Source: Novosphingobium resinovorum (lineage in GTDB: Bacteria > Pseudomonadota > Alphaproteobacteria > Sphingomonadales > Sphingomonadaceae). Taken from it: a stretch of DNA of 64,000 bases. Where the stretch lies: contig NZ_CP017077.1 of the NCBI RefSeq assembly GCF_001742225.1, forward strand, positions 682,001 through 746,000, given 5' to 3'. This document shows positions 54,344 through 62,573 of the stretch, piece by piece; position 1 is the stretch's first letter; every line of letters begins with the position of its first letter. Under the pieces are notes generated by a model. It saw only the letters and a program-made list of their open reading frames with translations, was not told where the DNA came from and made no database searches. The position numbers and the translations under genes were made by a program.

Positions 54344-54639
54344 CACTGCGGGCGATCCGGCGGGCCGTGGCAAGGAACGATCGGTAGCGGCCTGTGTTTT
54401 TCGCCACCACTACAATCTCGATGTCGGGCAGCGGTGTTGAGCGTCACTAATTTTGTGCTAGTTGCCGCCGCCACTGTTGTGTGGGGCGATTCGATGTGTG
54501 GGTCTCTTCCACCGAGGCACACGGCGGCGTAGCCGGCGGGTTCAATTCCCGCCCACCGCCCTTCCCTTTCGCGGGACGATGTGAGAGGATTTCTCACATC
54601 GCTCTCCAGCCATGACGCCGTCTCGCTTCGGATTGGCCT
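54344..54639. other. Gene-free stretch with hairpins and a tRNA T-arm-like sequence
   Basis: ggcggg-ttcaatt-cccgcc (54535-54552) has the look of a tRNA T arm and is followed by caccgccc, which could pair with gggcga at about 54484. A D arm and anticodon stem could not be folded convincingly. Next to it, 54577-54601 (cgatgtgaga-ggatt-tctcacatcg) is a perfect 10 bp hairpin. Confidence 0.45.
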
Positions 54640-55303
54640 TCATGGCGGACGTCGCGCAAAGAACCATTGCAGACGAGCCAGCCTCGGGATCGAGCCATTC
54701 CGAGCGCGATCATCATTGGAATCTTCCGCAGGGCGCTGAGCGAGGTTCTCCGGCGCTGGTTTCAGAACCGCGAAGAAGCCTTCGGGCGGGTCGAGGGCTG
54801 TCAAGCGTGAGCGGACTTCCCTGATGCGCATCGTCACCTGGTCGCAGAAGAACGGGCAGTCTGGCAGATTTTCGGGCCATTTCGGGCTGGAGAGCCGGCA
54901 TAGATAGTAGATTTGGGCCTCTGACAGGTAGGCTGGGGTGAGGATTGGCGGTGGTATGTTGGCACCGAGGCATCCGCAGGCAATCCACCGGTGACCGCTT
55001 CTGGCCTGTTGAATGAGGATGATGCTGGCCTGCTCGTCCGCGACAGTCCCGCTGTCGATATACCACCGTACGAGCGCGGCTCGCAGTTCCAGTTGCAGTG
55101 GAATGCGGCTGGCGCCTCTTCCATCGATTTCACGATCGACGAGCCACATTACCGTCCTTTCCCCACCCCGAGCAAAGAAATCCATTTCGTGCTCGAAATC
55201 GTGGCACTCCGGCGGATTAGTGCGGAGATTTTTCCTCGTGCGGTGCGCGTGAAGGCCTCGCGCGCAGATTTGGTGGCCGAAGGAGGCCATTGATCCCGGG
55301 ATC
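54640..55303 (-). CDS. Conserved hypothetical protein with Cys pairs, C-terminus probably replaced
   Basis: From ATG 55303 or nearby (MIPGSMASFGHQICARGLHA). Includes TVMWLVDREIDGRGASRIPL and cysteine pairs CGC and CPFFC around ~120-165 that may bind zinc. The end NGSIPRLARLQWFFARRPP changes character abruptly, which suggests truncation or fusion at about 54660. I recognise the style from sphingomonad plasmid or island genes but not a function. A frame extension to 55350 is possible. Confidence 0.5.
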
Positions 55304-55396
55304 ATTGAGGTCCCGCCTCGATTGGGCACGGTGCCATCCATACACGGCAATTAACCATTAAAATTCTGTAATCGGGCTCGACCGTCATATTTGAAA

Positions 55397-55734
55397 TCAT
55401 TCTGCACGGTCGGGGTAGTGACAGGCCGCACCCGCCTCGGTCAGTCCAGGGTAAGCCAGCGCAAAGGCTTGCTGCACTTCAAGCGGCACATCGCCTGGAT
55501 GGCGCAGAACATCGGCCAGCGAGGCACCGCAGATCACCAGCAAATCCAGCAGGGTAGCGCGCCGGCGAAACAAACGTGCGAAGTTGATCCGCTCGAGTTC
55601 GTCCCGCGCCTGCTCGCGCGCTTTGGCACCGGCGAGTGCAAGCCGCTGCCCCATCGCATCGAAATCCGACTGTGTCAGCGCAAACGAATCCACCGCGCCA
55701 GACATAGTGGCGACGGTGCCGACGATCATGCTGC
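55397..55734 (-). other. Coding-like segment fused to the acetyltransferase relic
   Basis: Reads MIVGTVATMSGAVDSFALTQ, AMGQRLALAGAKAREQARDE and LLDLLVICGASLADVLRHPG to a stop at 55397. It looks coding but shows no family I know, and it has no start of its own because it is in frame with the GNAT fragment upstream. A fusion formed by deletion is likely. Confidence 0.4.
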
Positions 55735-55980
55735 CGGTTGCTGCCCCAATCCGACCGAGTGTGCCGCGGTGAATGGTGGGCAGCAATACCCAGGCGATGC
55801 AGCCGATCGTGCCATTTTGATCGGCCAGCAGCACACCCCCGCCAGCCTTGCGGGCAGCCGCCATGCCTTCAGATACGTCCTGCGCTGTTCAATCGACGCC
55901 TGGTAATTCTCCGAGCAAGGCAGCGATGGCAGCGACATCCTCTTTCCTGGGTGTTCTGATGGTGAGAGCCGCTGGTGGTG
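55735..55980 (-). pseudogene. GNAT-family acetyltransferase, N-terminal relic
   Basis: On the minus strand: ALTIRTPRKEDVAAIAALLG, ELPGVD, stop (TGA at 55889-55891, Arg codon expected), TAQDVSEGMAAARKAGGGVL and LADQNGTIGCIAWVLLPTIH. This is the start of a GNAT domain. The acetyl-CoA-binding motif is missing because the frame is joined to another segment after RGTLGRIG. Confidence 0.65.
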
Positions 55981-55991
55981 GGGCTCGCTCC

Positions 55992-56462
55992 CCTGGGACT
56001 GCGCAGGCCCTTTTTGCGGGCCGCCACGAGCGTGCTTTTCCAATCGGGCTTTGGGCGGTCTGGGGCTGCGAGGGAGGTCGGGCTGCTTTGTGTTCCGGAT
56101 TCGGCGCGCCGGCCGGTCTTCGCTGCGCTCGGCATGGGCGCCACCGCGCCGGGTTGACCCCTCCTTCTCCGTATCATCGTGATCGCGGACTGCTTTGGGT
56201 GATCTGGGCGCGTCGGGCGCCGCTTTTGCCGAGGCTTTCCAGCTGTCGAGCGCGCCCGTGCGAAGAAAGGCTTCGATCTCGTCAGGCAGAGCCGTCAGGC
56301 CGCCGGTCCCTACACCCATGACCGGTTTGCCCGTAGCGTCGCTGAGGCCGCCCCCCCGAAGTCTCCGACGCCAGGTTTGCGCCGCCGGGATTTCAGCAGC
56401 TTGAACCCGCGATGTTGCGCCATCTCGCGCAGAGAAACGGCGGAATCAGGCTCCTCACTCAC
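55992..56462 (-). pseudogene. SRRRKPG-type conserved protein, frameshift at a run of seven G residues
   Basis: From GTG 56462: SLREMAQHRGFKLLKSRRRK, PGVGDFGG, then after a shift GLSDATGKPVMGVGTGGLTA and LPDEIEAFLRTGALDSWKAS. The pattern is familiar from sphingomonad proteins of unknown role. The frame breaks exactly at the C7 tract 56351-56357. Downstream (after ~56220) the product becomes Arg/Pro-rich and is probably not meaningful. Confidence 0.55.
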
Positions 56463-56565
56463 GGGCGCGTCGCCCCGCTATCGCAATTCGGGAACGATCC
56501 TGCGTACCGCGTGCATCCGTGCTTCGTCGGGGCATGGCCCATGACGAACGCTCCGGTAGAGCCTT

Positions 56566-56664
56566 TCATCTCATTTTCTTGCGTGCGAGTCTTTGCAGCA
56601 AGAAGGCGCCCAGGAGCATCGTCAGGACCGCGGCGGTCACGGGGATGGCAGGTCGTAACGCCAT
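56566..56664 (-). CDS. 32-residue single-span membrane peptide
   Basis: MALRPAIPVTAAVLTMLLGA followed by FLLQRLARKKMR: one transmembrane helix with a basic C-terminal anchor. The ribosome-binding site is weak. It is one of a run of very small minus-strand genes. Confidence 0.4.
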   Translation of the reverse strand: MALRPAIPVTAAVLTMLLGAFLLQRLARKKMR

Positions 56665-56713
56665 CTTCGTATACGGGCTGACGCGAATGCCTTTTTCATG
56701 TGACGAGCGAGCA

Positions 56714-56860
56714 TCACTGTCTGCGGCGGGTGCCGAGAGATTTATCGACCATGCCGGCGGTCTCGGACAGCAGGCGTATCCTTTGTCTCAAAAACCCATC
56801 AGCGCGGGAAGAATTGTCATTCCTGACAACGGGTGATCGCGGGCCATCGTCAGCCGGCAT
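56714..56860 (-). CDS. Possible 48-residue hypothetical protein
   Basis: MPADDGPRSPVVRNDNSSRA followed by DGFLRQRIRLLSETAGMVDK and a basic end. No ribosome-binding site is clear. Low support. Confidence 0.3.
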   Translation of the reverse strand: MPADDGPRSPVVRNDNSSRADGFLRQRIRLLSETAGMVDKSLGTRRRQ

Positions 56861-56918
56861 ATGAAGGAGACGTTCGATGTGGCTCAAAGGTCTACCGGAT
56901 CGGGTAAGGGTGCGGTGC

Positions 56919-57101
56919 TCAAAGATTGAGCTGTCGCCTTTCGATTTCCGCCAACACGGCCTCCTCGACATCGGTGAGATTGTCCAAGTCTTCCGCCGCG
57001 TCCCAGGCGGCGGCCAGCTGCTCGTCGGTCATGCCGGTTACGACCTCGTTGGCGGTTACGGCATCGACCTGCGGATGCTGTTCGTCCTCTTCTTCGGTCA
57101 T
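56919..57101 (-). CDS. Small acidic hypothetical protein
   Basis: 60 residues from ATG 57101 behind GAAGGAGAGAGAC, a strong ribosome-binding site. Very acidic (MTEEEDEQHPQVDAVTANEV, TDEQLAAAWDAAEDLDNLTD). No domain recognised. It starts about 40 bases outside the right inverted-repeat arm. Confidence 0.6.
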   Translation of the reverse strand: MTEEEDEQHPQVDAVTANEVVTGMTDEQLAAAWDAAEDLDNLTDVEEAVLAEIERRQLNL

Positions 57102-57173
57102 GTCTCTCTCCTTCGCGGAAACGCCCTCAAAGGGAGATGCCGATGGTGCGGCAAACGTTCCACGCTGCTGAAC

Positions 57174-57473
57174 ATGGAACGAATTTTCAGTCCGTCGCTT
57201 CGAGCAAGCAGGTGTTCCTGCACCTGTGGCCCGGCAATCGCTCTCATCGGTAAGCGGTCGGGCCACTTACCCCAGGACCGCCCCCATCGCGACCAAGAGA
57301 CCATTACGCCCGCCGGCGGTCACGAGGGCGGCAAGCCGAAGAATTTTCGGTACATTGTCGGCGGAATAATCGTCATCTTTCTTCTCGGCATCGCGATCGT
57401 GGGTGCGAGCACGAAGGTGCTTCAGCGCCCCGGGCCAGATCAAGGGGCTACAGAAAAGGCACCGGCCGACTGA
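57174..57473 (+). CDS. Small single-span membrane protein (copy B), start uncertain
   Basis: The conserved part (PHRDQETITPAGGHEGGKPK, IVGGIIVIFLLGIAIVGAST, end EKAPAD) equals copy A. The TTG start used in copy A is changed here, so the protein either starts at ATG 57174 with a longer N-terminus or has lost its start. Conservative Met/Ile and Leu/Phe changes suggest it was functional until recently. Confidence 0.5.
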   Translation: MERIFSPSLRASRCSCTCGPAIALIGKRSGHLPQDRPHRDQETITPAGGHEGGKPKNFRYIVGGIIVIFLLGIAIVGASTKVLQRPGPDQGATEKAPAD

Positions 57474-57484
57474 TAGGGCAAGAA

Positions 57485-57517
57485 GGCCCGGCACTCAGAG
57501 AGGACCGGGCCAGTTTT
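57485..57517 (+). terminator. Rho-independent-type terminator
   Basis: ggcccgg (57485-57491) pairs with ccgggcc (57505-57511), followed by agtttt. It lies 11 bases after the copy B stop codon. Confidence 0.6.
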
Positions 57518-57891
57518 GTAAGGGCTGCAGAGCCCTTCGGGTCGCAAACGCACGGTACACTATTGATCTTGCGCTGAATATGACAACTTTGGTCACCGGC
57601 ATCCCGCTCCCATTGTTTCGCTGGACACTCCTCGGCCGCCATTCCGTGCGCCCGATTGCTCTTCTGGCGGAACATTGCGCCGCAGTCACCGCAGTCGCCG
57701 CTCACGCGGCCAGCGGTGTCGGCCCCGTCCAACAAATATCTGCACGGGGCTGGCATCGGCGTTTCACAGCTGGCTCGCACACATTGCGGCATGCCTGCGT
57801 TCAGCGATTGGTCGTCTTCGCGAAGGGTGTAGGCCTCAGGCACCAGTCCGCTCCGCCGCCGTTCGGTCTGGAAGCGCGCTCGACACTGAGG

Positions 57892-58008
57892 ATGACCGTC
57901 GTGCCGGTGATCGGCGCGCTGGTCATCGCGGCCGGGGTCGCATTGGTATTTATGCTGGCGGTGCGCGCGCCGGAAGGACGGCCGGATCACGCGGGCGGAA
58001 TTCGATGA
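57892..58008 (+). CDS. 38-residue single-span membrane peptide
   Basis: MTVVPVIGALVIAAGVALVF followed by MLAVRAPEGRPDHAGGIR: one helix and a polar tail. No strong ribosome-binding site is seen. The call rests on the clean membrane pattern. Confidence 0.4.
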   Translation: MTVVPVIGALVIAAGVALVFMLAVRAPEGRPDHAGGIR

Positions 58009-58157
58009 CGGCCTCCTGGCTTTGGGTTTAGATGAGCAGGTGAAATGCGACGAGCGGTTTGTCGCAAATGCGACAGAGCAATTGCCGTCATGCGCAATCG
58101 GCCGTAAGGGCGCCGTGCCGAAACAAAAGGACCGCTAAAAGCGACAAGATAATAGCT

Positions 58158-58472
58158 ATGATCACTAATACACGCGACAGAGTTAAGTCCTTGGAAGAAG
58201 CACTTCTTCACCTTGAGGGTGCGCATTACGCACTTCACGATATGGTTGCTTTTGTACTTTCGAAGGTTTCCGCTATCGAAGTCGAGGAACTGGCGATCCG
58301 CCTTGGCGATCAGGTTTCCGTTCATGCCGACAAGATCGGAGAGATTCGTCTGGCGGGTTACATCGAAGAGGTCGCTTCGGTGACAGATGAGGTCGAGCAC
58401 AATCGGGTCGAAGCTCGAGGCCTGCTCGCGCGGTTCGCGGGTGCACGGCGGTCCCGCATCGTCACAAAGTAG
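58158..58472 (+). CDS. Hypothetical helical protein
   Basis: 104 residues from ATG 58158 (MITNTRDRVKSLEEALLHLE). Largely amphipathic helices (AFVLSKVSAIEVEELAIRLG, EIRLAGYIEEVASVTDEVEH), no membrane segment. Codon use is less GC-rich than in its neighbours, which may indicate different origin. Family unknown. Confidence 0.55.
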   Translation: MITNTRDRVKSLEEALLHLEGAHYALHDMVAFVLSKVSAIEVEELAIRLGDQVSVHADKIGEIRLAGYIEEVASVTDEVEHNRVEARGLLARFAGARRSRIVTK

Positions 58473-58473
58473 C

Positions 58474-59040
58474 ATGGCGTTGATGTGAACTCTCCGTCGA
58501 TGCGAAATGCGAGCTGGTCGTTGTCGATGGCGAGAGCGAGCGCCCCGGGCTTGGCCCAGATCTCGTGCGGGCTCAGGAAGAAGCTCTCGCCCATGTCGGC
58601 GAGGATCATCGTCTCACCGATCGTCTCGGCCATGCCCGTAGCGGCGGCGCCGGGCACCATGTTGCCGATCCACTCGCGCTTGGTGACGTCCGAGCCGCCG
58701 ATGAGGTCGAACGGGGTGCGGCAGCGCCATTCCAACCCGTATTCGGTCGCCTCCTGGTAGAAGGTCTCTTCCAGGTCGAAGAGCGCCTGCTGCGAGGCAA
58801 GGTCCAGCGTCGTGAACGGGCAGTGCCAAGTGCCGCCGGTCGCGATGATGCGGCACACGAGACGATCGCCGGGCTCCGGCAGTTTAATTTCCCGCCCCCC
58901 ACTTGAGGCATCAGAAATTAAACGCGGGTCGGCCACCGAGTTGAACCCGTTGTCGTGGCAGGCGGAACCTCTAACTTCATAGGCGGTCTGCTCCCAGTCG
59001 ACGACGCCGTAATGCCCGCCGGTCTGGTAGTGCTCGCGCT
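58474..59040 (-). pseudogene. Truncated hypothetical gene (minus strand)
   Basis: Strongly coding by GC-rich third positions: HYQTGGHYGVVDWEQTAYEV, GDRLVCRIIATGGTWHCPFT, LDLASQQALFDLEETFYQEA, WIGNMVPGAAATGMAETIGE and FFLSPHEIWAKPGALALAID. No start is found; near 59035 the frame breaks. The 3' end runs into the neighbour at 58472. Function unknown; it may be plasmid-derived. Confidence 0.5.
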
Positions 59041-59099
59041 GCGCAGTAAACGCGCGCGGTCTGCAACTGCGAAAGCGCCATCGCCTGTTGTGCTCGCGC

Positions 59100-59350
59100 C
59101 GATGACGGTGCCCGACACCACGCCGGGCATCACGCTGCGAACGCTGCTCTTCAAGCTCTCATGGCTCGGCGAGGCGGAGTACGAGGACACCTTCGCGCCA
59201 CTCACCTACAAGCTGGGCACGTCGGTGCCGAACTATTGCTGCTTCGATCCGGCGGTGACGACGTGGCGGCAGAACCGGACCTATCTCGGCTTCCTGGGGC
59301 GGGCGCCATTCGCGCGGGGCAGCGTGAAGCTGAGGACGATGGCGATGTAG
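59100..59350 (+). pseudogene. C-terminal fragment of an unknown gene (plus strand)
   Basis: The frame has almost only G or C in third positions: TPGITLRTLLFKLSWLGEAE, YEDTFAPLTYKLGTSVPNYC and QNRTYLGFLGRAPFARGSVK, ending at TAG 59350. There is no start with a ribosome-binding site, and the upstream sequence belongs to the opposite-strand fragment, so two gene pieces were joined tail to tail or head to head. Confidence 0.45.
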
Positions 59351-59376
59351 TTGCAGATCAGGTCACTGATCTAAGA

Positions 59377-59682
59377 TCAGTCCAGCACGGGAGCGACGCG
59401 TGCTCGCAGGGTGGCGCTCGGGTTAAAGGTGACGACGCGCCTCGCGGCTACAACCGCCTCCTTGCCAGTCTTCGGGTTGCGTCCGACGCGCGGCCCCTTA
59501 TCGTTCAGCAGGAACGTGCCGAAGCCGGCTATCTTCACGTTCTCGCCACGTTCGAGAGCGGCGGCGATTTCCTCAATGATCGCATCGACCATGCGATCCG
59601 CTCCGGCGAAGGAAATCCCGACGCTTTTCTTGATCGCCTCGGCGATTGCGGCGCGAGTGAGGCTCTTGGACACTTGATGCAC
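59377..59682 (-). CDS. HU/IHF-family DNA-binding protein (second paralogue)
   Basis: About 101 residues from GTG 59682, preceded by AAGGGAGA. Histone-like motifs: LTRAAIAEAIKKSVGISFAG, ALERGENVKIAGFGTFLLND, RVGRNPKTGKEAVVAARRVV and TFNPSATLRARV. Closer to IHF-alpha than HU by its arm. It mirrors the plus-strand paralogue at 45.7 kb about the inverted repeat. Confidence 0.88.
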   Translation of the reverse strand: MHQVSKSLTRAAIAEAIKKSVGISFAGADRMVDAIIEEIAAALERGENVKIAGFGTFLLNDKGPRVGRNPKTGKEAVVAARRVVTFNPSATLRARVAPVLD

Positions 59683-60459
59683 TGAAATCTCCCTTTGTCG
59701 CGACGATAACGCACCAGCGGATCGATTGCATACCGCTAACAAACGACTTTTTCCGAAAGGGAGATGGGTGCGTCGGTCCCCTGCAAGCCGCCGCACCCGG
59801 CCGGCTCGGTAGCGATAGGCCGGTAGGGATCAACGCACTTGTGAACAGAGGGCCGCGATGTGCGGCCGGTCCATCAATATCATTCGTTTGCAGCTCGGCG
59901 CCCATGGGTGGCCGCCGGGGCGGGCGCGGCGGTGTCCTCCAACCGCCGCGCTCGCTTGACCGCCGACAGCAGCTGGTGGCTTTCAGCTATCGACTTAGTA
60001 GGCGCCTCCCCTGACAGCCGACCGGTTCACCATGGACCAACGCTAGGCGGATCATATGGGTAGTAATCGGGATGTTGCGGGGAGAAGGTTTACTCGTCCT
60101 CGGAACTGCTAGCCGGAGATTATGGCCAATTCCGTCAGTTTTCGTGCAGGGCTGCGTCTACCATAGTTGCGCCTTCTGGCCATGTGCAGAGGCGCCGCCC
60201 TGCCTCATTTCCTCGGTGGGGGTTCGGATCGCGCTCAACATTGCCTTCGTCTTCGGCAAGAATCTCTCCCACATCGGCCGCCCTTCGAACTGTGTGTTCC
60301 CGGGCAGGCCATCATGGCTTTAGAGCGCGCGCGCAATGCGTTGCAGTATAGGCTTGGTCACTGATCCAAACCAGCAAAAGCATCGGACTCGCACAGTGTG
60401 ATGAATTCTTCTCCGATCGTGGGAATGTCGATGCGCCAATTGGAGAAAGCCACAAACTT
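59683..60459. other. Gene-poor stretch of about 780 bases
   Basis: No frame with convincing protein features or ribosome-binding site. Composition is mixed and resembles decayed DNA. Confidence 0.5.
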
Positions 60460-60753
60460 CTACCACTGCGGCGGGGCAATTGGCGTCCCTTCAATCCCCA
60501 CATAGAGTTGCGCAACAGTTGTACGTGCGAGAAAGCCGAAATGCTGGCCAATCTTCACGACCATGCCGACCGGGCAATCCACGTGCGATGAACAAACCAC
60601 ACTATCCCAATCCACCATCAGCCGAAATTGCACGACTGCAAGATGCTCGAAATTGTTCTGGACAGCCGGCCGTTCCCAAAAGCCACCTTCGTCGGCCGGT
60701 GTGAGCGAAATAAATCGACGACCGCCGTCTTCAAAAAAACAACGCTGGGCCAA
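60460..60753 (-). CDS. Hypothetical protein
   Basis: 97 residues (MAQRCFFEDGGRRFISLTPA...), with VQFRLMVDWDSVVCSSHVDC and VGMVVKIGQHFGFLARTTVA. Protein-like composition with no membrane span. No recognisable family, and the start is uncertain. Confidence 0.42.
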   Translation of the reverse strand: MAQRCFFEDGGRRFISLTPADEGGFWERPAVQNNFEHLAVVQFRLMVDWDSVVCSSHVDCPVGMVVKIGQHFGFLARTTVAQLYVGIEGTPIAPPQW

Positions 60754-60854
60754 GCGTATTCCCGATTGCTAATTTACCAGGCAGAACCTCCGGCTGCTTG
60801 AATGTGAGAAGCGTATCTGCAGGCACCATAACCATCGAGTTTATCCCTTTCGCT

Positions 60855-61238
60855 TCAGTCTACCGTCCTTACAAACTTCCACTTGAGCTGATCTCGCGGC
60901 ATCGTCTTGGCTCGATCATGCCAGTCGAACGCTTCCATGACCGCGCACTGCATGTCCTTCGGATCGGCGGGCTCGATGACAACAGCGCGCGTCTCTGCGT
61001 CGGTCGTCGTCACCGCGACGTAAGCGCCGCCCTCGGTCTGGTGGACCTCCATCCGTATTTCGAATCCCTGCCGCGTCGGAAACTCGCCCTTTGCGATGAC
61101 TGTGCCAGTGAACTTGACTGTCCGCCCGCGGCGCTGGGTGATCTTGGTCGGCTGCATTTCCACGGTCGTTACGTTCCTGGGTTTCCCTCGGTAGGGTTTA
61201 ATTTCTGCGGCCTCGTTTGAGGCGATCAGGAACATCAT
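60855..61238 (-). CDS. Hypothetical protein coupled to the ligase gene
   Basis: 127 residues from ATG 61238 behind AGGAGGG. Beta-rich pattern (RGRTVKFTGTVIAKGEFPTR, QGFEIRMEVHQTEGGAYVAV, TTTDAETRAVVIEPADPKDM) with a mixed C-terminus. Its ATG overlaps the ligase stop (ATGA), so both are translated together. Plasmid or island genes of this form occur in sphingomonads; the function is unknown. Confidence 0.6.
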   Translation of the reverse strand: MMFLIASNEAAEIKPYRGKPRNVTTVEMQPTKITQRRGRTVKFTGTVIAKGEFPTRQGFEIRMEVHQTEGGAYVAVTTTDAETRAVVIEPADPKDMQCAVMEAFDWHDRAKTMPRDQLKWKFVRTVD

Positions 61239-61852
61239 GCCGCCCTCCTGGGCGATTCCCACTTAGACCAGTTGTCCAGCTTCACCTTGACCCATGCAGG
61301 CCCGCGTTTGCGCCGGCAGGGCCTCTCGGGATCATTGAGCATCAGCCCTTCTCCCCCGACAGCCCACACGCGCTGCACCATGTCGTGAACGTCCGATTCG
61401 GTGAAGGCCCATTCGTCCTCGACCACCTGAACGGCGGTGGGGTCGTCTCCGCTCCGGCTTCCCGGCCGCCAATCCCAGGAGAGCGCCGGATCGTCGCGCA
61501 CCGCGGCCGCCAGCTCCTGCAGCCAGGCCTTTCGCTCATGCAGTGGCCGATTGCAGTCGCCCGCGGGCCATTCCTCCTCCGTCAGCACGTCGAAGAGGTG
61601 GAGGCGGCCTTTATCCCCTCCCCTGCGCCGTCCGCTCTCGAACCAGCGTTTCGTTGCGTACAGCGTCGCGTCGACCACGATTTCGCCGTGGAGGAAGAGC
61701 GGCACGCCCGCGACGCGCTGCATCAAGCCAAGCTGGTGCACGACCTGATCGGCGCCGTTGAGCGGCTGGCCATTGCGAGACCACAGGCGCGGCTTGCCGT
61801 CGAGGCCGCGGAAGCGGAGCGCGCGCCACCCGTCCCACTTCCGTTCGACCAT
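61235..61852 (-). CDS. Minimal ATP-dependent DNA ligase-like protein (adenylation domain only)
   Basis: 205 residues from ATG 61852 behind GGGGGA. Nucleotidyltransferase motifs in order: I ERKWDGWRALR (Lys adenylated), Ia-like RLWSRNGQPL, III LHGEIVVD and LHLFDVLT, IV GGEGLMLND, V WVKVKL. The C-terminal OB domain expected of DNA ligases is absent; the sequence ends 16 residues after motif V. It may seal nicks poorly, need a partner, or belong to the DNA/RNA ligase branch that lacks OB. Confidence 0.75.
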   Translation of the reverse strand: MVERKWDGWRALRFRGLDGKPRLWSRNGQPLNGADQVVHQLGLMQRVAGVPLFLHGEIVVDATLYATKRWFESGRRRGGDKGRLHLFDVLTEEEWPAGDCNRPLHERKAWLQELAAAVRDDPALSWDWRPGSRSGDDPTAVQVVEDEWAFTESDVHDMVQRVWAVGGEGLMLNDPERPCRRKRGPAWVKVKLDNWSKWESPRRAA

Positions 61853-62060
61853 AATTCCCCCGATGGGGGTGGTGCCGTTCCAGTCGCCGACGAGCTGGCA
61901 TAGGCCGCTATTCTACAACACCCCGACGCTCCGTTTGTCGCACCAAGAGTGCAACAGAACGGACAAACGCTTGCGCGGCGCCGCCATCTTTGTGGATAAA
62001 AATCACCCGATTTGGGCGGGGTGAATACAGGGTTCCGATTCTCCGGAGGGGTGCCGACAG

Positions 62061-62258
62061 ATGAACCATCATCAAATGCGTGTTTCCGCCGAATGCTCTT
62101 GCGGAAACACGTTCAACATTGAGGACATGCTTTGCGCTGGCGGTGTGAGCTTCTTTGCCTGCCCCAGCTGCGGCACGAAGGGCTCGGTTAGCGAAAAGGA
62201 GATTGCATCCTTGGCGAGAGCTAAGGCGGTGTCCGTGCCTGCCATGACGTTCAAGTAG
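62061..62258 (+). CDS. Small zinc-ribbon protein
   Basis: 65 residues from ATG 62061 behind GGAGGGG. ECSCGNTFNIEDMLC and FFACPSCGTKG give a four-cysteine pattern of a zinc ribbon. A short helix (EKEIASLARAKAV) follows. Function unknown; DNA or protein binding is likely. Confidence 0.6.
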   Translation: MNHHQMRVSAECSCGNTFNIEDMLCAGGVSFFACPSCGTKGSVSEKEIASLARAKAVSVPAMTFK

Positions 62259-62379
62259 CGGGAACTGCGTCCTGCCTGCCGATGACGAGATGCAGTGCAT
62301 CGTCTCTCGCTCCTCCCGCCTTCTAAAATTCCCCCGCTCCCCCGCGCGTTTGCGCTGGTGAGGGGTACGTTTTAACCGA

Positions 62380-62501
62380 CGGGGGCACCGAACGACAGAA
62401 CAGCGTTGGTGTCGCTGACAGCCTCGCACCTCGCTTGCCTGCTCGACGGGATCGACTGGTGGAACCCGCAGTATTCCTGGCGTCTGCAGAACGCTGGATA
62501 G
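62380..62501 (+). pseudogene. IS66 TnpB, C-terminal relic
   Basis: Reads ALVSLTASHLACLLDGIDWW and NPQYSWRLQNAG then stop, the usual end of the IS66 accessory protein TnpB. The rest of tnpB and tnpA is missing, so the IS66 element is 5'-truncated. Confidence 0.65.
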
Positions 62502-62573
62502 GGGCGCCGTTTTCTTCTCCAGCGGAGCATTTTGCGCTTCATTCGAACGAGTTTCTGTGATTCCATCGCGGTC

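Larger units (their letters stand above)
57140..57655. repeat. Right arm of the ~0.5 kb inverted repeat
   Basis: Inverted copy of 46660-47205. Divergence is mostly single-base substitutions plus small gaps, e.g. near 57275. Confidence 0.85.

Noticed and set aside
54484..54566. Complete tRNA gene
   Set aside because: Only a T arm and part of an acceptor stem can be drawn. No D arm or anticodon loop fits, so it is listed as a lead and not as a tRNA.
57448..57990. Minus-strand frame over the right inverted-repeat arm with cysteines (CGDCGAMFRQKSNRA)
   Set aside because: A zinc-finger-like beginning is visible, but the frame runs through the terminator and the opposite-strand membrane gene. Only part is shared with the other arm. 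Not called without further support.
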